DNA from: Candidatus Brevibacterium intestinigallinarum
GTDB taxonomy: Bacteria; Actinomycetota; Actinomycetes; Actinomycetales; Brevibacteriaceae
Assembly (NCBI GenBank): GCA_019117325.1
Contig: DWZY01000021.1
Location: 1 to 8,809 of the forward strand
Direction of reading: 5' to 3'
DNA: 8,809 bases
Position numbers and translations under genes: made by a program. Under the pieces are notes generated by a model. The model was given only the letters and a program-made list of their open reading frames with translations. It ran no database searches and was not told the DNA's origin. Below are positions 5,685-8,809 of this stretch, piece after piece. Each line of letters begins with the position of its first letter. Positions within the stretch are counted from its first letter, which is position 1.

Positions 5685-6974
5685 TCAGCGGGTGCTGGGC
5701 TGGGCGATGCGGGTGGGACCCCACGGGTCCGCGACATCGGCCAGGCCGGACTCCTCGTCGTAGCGGAAGACCTCGCGGCCGTCGACGAAGACGCGGGACG
5801 CGCGGGCGTCCAGCTCCAGCGGGTCCTGCGTCCACAGGACGAAGTCCGCGTCGCGGCCCGGCGCCAGTGCGCCCACCCGATCGTCCAGCCCCAACATGGC
5901 CGCGGGGTTGATCGTGAGCGACTCGAGGGCGACGACCGGGTCCAGCCCCTCCTTCACCGCGAGGCTCGCCTCGTGGATGAGGAAGTTGATGGGGATGACG
6001 GGGTGATCGGTGGTGAGCGCGATCCGCACGCCCGCCTGGGCCAGTGCGGCCGGGGTGGCGAGCGTCCGGTTGCGCAGCTCCACCTTCGAGCGGCTGGTCA
6101 TGAGGGGGCCCACGATCACGTCGATGCCCTTCTCCGCCAGGTAGTCGGCCAGCAGGTGGCCCTCCGTGCCGTGGTTGACGACCAGGCGGTACCCGAACTC
6201 CTCCGAGAGGCGGATCGCCGTCGCGATGTCGTCCGCCCGGTGGCAGTGCTGGTCCCAGATGAGGTCACCGGCCAGGACCGCGGCCAGGGTCTCGCGCCCC
6301 AGGTCGCGGTCGAACGGGGTCCCCTCCTCCTGCGCCCGGTCGCGGGCCCGCGCGTAGTTCTGCGCGTCGACGAACGCCTCGCGCAGCGCTGCCGCCACGC
6401 CCATGCGGACGGACGGCATGCGGTCCTTCTCGCCGTGGACGCGCTTGGGGTTCTCCCCCAGCGCGGACTTGACGGACACGTCCTCCCGGATCACCATCTC
6501 GTCGACGACGCGGCCCCACGTCTTCACCGCCGCGGTCCGGCCGCCGATCGGGTTCGCGGAGCCCGGCTTGACGACCGCGCTCGTGACGCCGCCGCGCAGT
6601 GCGTCCTTGAAGCCCAGCTCCGCGGGGTTGATCGCGTCGAGGGCGCGCAGCTTCGCACCGTCGACGACGGTCCTCTCGTTCGTGTCGTCGCCGGACCAGC
6701 CCTCGCCGTCCTCGTGGACGCCCAGGTGGCCGTGGGCCTCGACGAGCCCCGGCGTCAGCACCATCCCGGACCCGTCGACGACGGTGAGGGAGCCGTCCTG
6801 CGGGACCGCGACCTCGGCGGCGGTGCCGACCTGCGCGATCCGGCCGTCGCGCACCAGCATCACGCCGTCCTCGATCGGCGCGGCCCGGTTCCCGTCCGCG
6901 TCTGCGACGGGGAGGATGCGGGCACCCACGACGGCGAGGTCGCGGACGGCGGGGACGGGGATGGAACGGTACAC
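5685..6974 (-). CDS. Metal-dependent amidohydrolase, imidazolonepropionase-like
   Basis: A 429-residue member of the amidohydrolase (TIM-barrel) superfamily. A small N-terminal beta domain (1-75) is followed by TPGLVEAHGHLG with metal ligands His81 and His83, then QHCHRADD (His243, His245), NHGTEGH (His268, His273) and TTDHPV with Asp323. A composite beta tail (GALAPGRDADFVLW, 368-381) closes the fold. The HGHLGVHEDGEGW-DDTNE stretch (81-100) marks the imidazolonepropionase-like branch, whose substrates are mostly unknown; there are no histidine-utilisation genes nearby. No signal peptide, so cytoplasmic. The GTG at 6974 is chosen because AGGAG lies 5 bases upstream; an in-frame start at 7118 would run through the divergent promoter region and into the SGNH gene. 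It precedes the ThrE-type gene by 66 bases and diverges from the SGNH hydrolase gene. Confidence 0.92.
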   Translation of the reverse strand: MYRSIPVPAVRDLAVVGARILPVADADGNRAAPIEDGVMLVRDGRIAQVGTAAEVAVPQDGSLTVVDGSGMVLTPGLVEAHGHLGVHEDGEGWSGDDTNERTVVDGAKLRALDAINPAELGFKDALRGGVTSAVVKPGSANPIGGRTAAVKTWGRVVDEMVIREDVSVKSALGENPKRVHGEKDRMPSVRMGVAAALREAFVDAQNYARARDRAQEEGTPFDRDLGRETLAAVLAGDLIWDQHCHRADDIATAIRLSEEFGYRLVVNHGTEGHLLADYLAEKGIDVIVGPLMTSRSKVELRNRTLATPAALAQAGVRIALTTDHPVIPINFLIHEASLAVKEGLDPVVALESLTINPAAMLGLDDRVGALAPGRDADFVLWTQDPLELDARASRVFVDGREVFRYDEESGLADVADPWGPTRIAQPSTR

Positions 6975-7036
6975 GGCGACTCCTGGGATGTGGGGGGCTG
7001 TGGCGGACCGGGGACAGCGAAAATCCGTCGGCATCC

Positions 7037-7061
7037 ACGGTAGCGGGTCGGGGAATACGAT
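7037..7061. promoter_or_regulatory. Possible divergent -10 boxes between amidohydrolase and SGNH genes
   Basis: TACGAT at 7056-7061 (plus strand) would start transcription near 7068, ahead of the SGNH hydrolase GTG at 7096. TACCGT at 7042-7037 (minus strand) would start near 7030, ahead of the amidohydrolase GTG at 6974. Each one's -35 region would lie close to or overlap the other's -10 box, so the two promoters may compete or be co-regulated. Neither -35 is a good match; a tentative call. Confidence 0.3.
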
Positions 7062-7095
7062 GGCTCCAGCACGCGCGTCGACGGGAGAGATCACA

Positions 7096-7992
7096 GTGAC
7101 CGCCACACCACCCTTCAAGAGCTACGTCGCGATCGGGGACTCGTTCACCGAGGGCCTCATGGACTTCGCGGACCCGGCCCACGACCCCGCCGGAACGGAC
7201 CCGGCCGGCCGGACCGCCGGACACGACAGGACCGATGCACCCGGCAGGACGGACGCCGAGGTCGTCGACCCCACCGCGGGCGGCTTCCGCGGCTGGGCCG
7301 ACCGGTTGGCCGAGCAGCTGGTCACCTCACCCGCGGGCAGCACCGACCTGACGTACGGGAACCTGGCCATCCGCGGGCGGCTGGCCGACCAGGTGCTGGC
7401 GGAGCAGCTGCCGCGGGCCCTCGAGCTGGCGCCGGACCTCGTGAGCCTGTGCGCCGGCGGCAACGACTGCCTGCGCCCGTACACGAACATCGACCACCTG
7501 GCCGACGAGATCGAGTCCGCCGTCGTCGCCCTGCGCGAAGCCGGCATCCAGGTCCTCATGGTCAACGGCTACGACACGGAGTCGGCCTCGCCGCTCCTCC
7601 GCACGGTGCGCTCGCGGGTGGGGATCTACAACAGCCACCTCTGGACGATCGCGCAGCGCCACGGCTGCTACATGCTGGACCTGTGGGGCCTGCGCGAGCT
7701 GTACACGCAGGAGATGTGGGCCGAGGACCGCATCCACCTGAGCGCGAAGGGGCACGAGCTCGTGTCCCGGCAGGCGCTCGCCACCCTCGAGGGCACCGCC
7801 TCGACCCGCCAGGGCTTCGCGATGCCGGAGCGGCCCGGCCGTCCCGTCCGCCAGGCGGTGGCCGAGGAGTCCGCGTGGGTGCGCACCCACCTGGCCCCGT
7901 GGGTCTCGCGCCGCCTGCGCCGGGTCTCCAGCGGCGACGGACTGGAGCCCAAGCTGCCCGGGCTCACCCCGGTGCGGGGCGAGGGGGACTGA
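7096..7992 (+). CDS. SGNH/GDSL-family hydrolase
   Basis: A 298-residue esterase/lipase-like hydrolase. All four SGNH blocks are present: GDSFTEG with nucleophile Ser16; Gly94 in NLAIRGRLADQ; GGND with Asn123; and DRIHLSAKGH with Asp211 and His214. The catalytic set is complete. No signal peptide, so it is probably cytoplasmic; the natural ester substrate is unknown. Two oddities: residues about 26-62 form a low-complexity Asp/Pro/Ala/Gly/Thr insert between block I and the next conserved stretch (RGWADRLAEQL), and the tail after about 235 is Arg-rich and not part of the catalytic fold. The GTG at 7096 is chosen for GGGAG 8 bases upstream and because GDSF then lies at residue 14. An ATG at 7060 overlaps the probable -10 box. 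It converges on the permease gene across 34 bases. Confidence 0.93.
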   Translation: MTATPPFKSYVAIGDSFTEGLMDFADPAHDPAGTDPAGRTAGHDRTDAPGRTDAEVVDPTAGGFRGWADRLAEQLVTSPAGSTDLTYGNLAIRGRLADQVLAEQLPRALELAPDLVSLCAGGNDCLRPYTNIDHLADEIESAVVALREAGIQVLMVNGYDTESASPLLRTVRSRVGIYNSHLWTIAQRHGCYMLDLWGLRELYTQEMWAEDRIHLSAKGHELVSRQALATLEGTASTRQGFAMPERPGRPVRQAVAEESAWVRTHLAPWVSRRLRRVSSGDGLEPKLPGLTPVRGEGD

Positions 7993-8026
7993 GGGCGGCC
8001 TCGGCGGTCGGGGCCTGCGGGGGCCG

Positions 8027-8809
8027 TCAGGCGGCGCCCAGCAGGTCCTGCAGCGGGCCGGAGACGAAGTAGACGGCGAAGAGTGCGCTGGTGAGCAGCA
8101 TGAGCGGGTGCACCTCGCGGAACTTCCCGCGCACCAGCTTGATGATGACGAAGGTGAGGAAGCCGGCCCCGATCCCGTTCGTGATCGAGTAGGAGAACGG
8201 CATCATGACGATCGTCATGTAGGCCGGAATCGCCAGCTCCAGGTCCTTCCAGTCGATCGACGTGATCTGCTGCATCATGAGGAAGCCCACGAGCACGAGG
8301 GTGGGCGCGGCCGCCTCCGTGGGGATGACCGCCGCCAGCGGTGCCAGCAGGATCGTCGCAAGGAACAGGACACCCGTCACGACGTTGGCCAGTCCCGTGC
8401 GGGCACCGTCGCCGGCCCCCACCGTCGACTCGATGAAGCCGGAGTTCGACGAGGTGCCGCCCATGCCGCCGCCGATCGCGCCCAGCGCGTCCGCGACCAT
8501 GATCCGCTTGGCGTGCGGGATCTCGCCGTTGTCGCCCTCGAGCCCCGCGGTCTTCGTGACCGCGACCATCGTGCCCAGCAGATCGAAGAAGTTCGCCAGC
8601 AGCATCGTGAAGACGGCGAGCGTCGCCGCGATGATGCCGATGTGCTGCCACGATCCCAGCAGGTTGAACGACCCCAGCACGGAGAAGTCCGGGAGGCTCA
8701 GCCACTGCTGGTCCAGCGTGGGCACGGACAGGCCCCAGCCGTGCTCGTTCGCGACCTCGCCGTCGTCGCCGGTCTTGGGGCCGATGTGGAAGATCGCCTC
8801 GAGGGCGAG
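8027..8809 (-). CDS. NCS2-family nucleobase permease, C-terminal part
   Basis: The frame stays open to the right edge, so this is the last 260 residues of a longer protein (family length is roughly 450-500); the start lies outside the window. It matches the AzgA/PbuG-like branch of NCS2 transporters, which import adenine, guanine or hypoxanthine by proton symport across the cell membrane. Visible signs, numbered from the window edge: NFFDLLGTMVAV (73-84) with conserved Asp76; the substrate-site stretch GGTSSNSGFIES (117-128) with Glu127; ARTGLANVVTGVLF (136-149); and several further hydrophobic helices, among them about 141-162, 169-182, 192-208 and 213-226. The GTG at 8725 is internal and should not be taken as the start. 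Purine specificity is inferred from the subfamily. Confidence 0.93.
   Translation of the reverse strand, partial: LALEAIFHIGPKTGDDGEVANEHGWGLSVPTLDQQWLSLPDFSVLGSFNLLGSWQHIGIIAATLAVFTMLLANFFDLLGTMVAVTKTAGLEGDNGEIPHAKRIMVADALGAIGGGMGGTSSNSGFIESTVGAGDGARTGLANVVTGVLFLATILLAPLAAVIPTEAAAPTLVLVGFLMMQQITSIDWKDLELAIPAYMTIVMMPFSYSITNGIGAGFLTFVIIKLVRGKFREVHPLMLLTSALFAVYFVSGPLQDLLGAA

Noticed and set aside
6403..7095. The SGNH reading frame stays open for 231 codons upstream of the chosen GTG
   Set aside because: This stretch is antisense to the conserved amidohydrolase and to the divergent promoter region, has no family match, and reflects the scarcity of stops in GC-rich DNA.
7996..8026. CGGCC/GGCCG hairpin between the SGNH and permease genes as a terminator
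   Set aside because: Only a 5-bp stem around a 21-base loop in very GC-rich DNA; not distinguishable from chance.
8027..8725. Permease as a complete gene starting at GTG 8725
   Set aside because: The frame continues to the window edge with recognisable NCS2 sequence (EAIFHIGPKTGDDGEV), so the gene is cut by the edge.

Overview
The window comes from a high-GC Gram-positive genome, most likely an actinobacterium of the order Micrococcales; a Brachybacterium-like genus is a guess. The signs are the strong G/C bias at third codon positions, GTG starts, TANNNT-type -10 hexamers (one placed for a leaderless mRNA), a hairpin terminator with no U-tract, and a DUF3263 plus LytR_C gene pair typical of Actinobacteria. 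The content is chromosomal and mostly housekeeping. I see no transposon, phage gene, CRISPR array, tRNA or rRNA.

Left part (1-1392). A leftward two-gene operon encodes a small DUF3263 protein and a membrane-anchored LytR_C protein. It resembles the rv0430-rv0431 (virR) pair of Mycobacterium tuberculosis. Just beyond its 3' end lies a near-perfect CIRCE operator (117-143) laid over a leftward promoter. This is the signature of an HrcA-controlled chaperonin gene, probably groEL/groES, whose coding region would lie off the left edge. A strong hairpin (1328-1374) closes the aldehyde dehydrogenase gene.

Centre (1393-3782). A leftward NAD(P)+-dependent aldehyde dehydrogenase and a rightward uracil-DNA glycosylase (ung) diverge from a 217-base region. 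That region holds two inverted repeats just downstream of the dehydrogenase's probable transcription start. It also holds a -10 box placed so that ung would be transcribed as a leaderless mRNA. ung ends only 7 bases from the stop codon of the convergent ThrE-type exporter gene.

Right part (3780-8809). A metal-dependent amidohydrolase gene is followed, 66 bases on, by a ThrE-family threonine/serine exporter gene; both read leftward and may be co-transcribed. The exporter has an unusual N-terminal extension with five tandem 11-residue repeats. A cytoplasmic SGNH/GDSL hydrolase gene diverges from the amidohydrolase gene. The window ends inside a leftward NCS2-family nucleobase permease gene that runs off the right edge.

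I found no clearly undescribed multi-gene system. The best leads are the CIRCE-covered promoter next to a virR-like operon, the ThrE repeat whose peptide is conserved while its codons differ, and the operator-like repeats before the aldehyde dehydrogenase gene.
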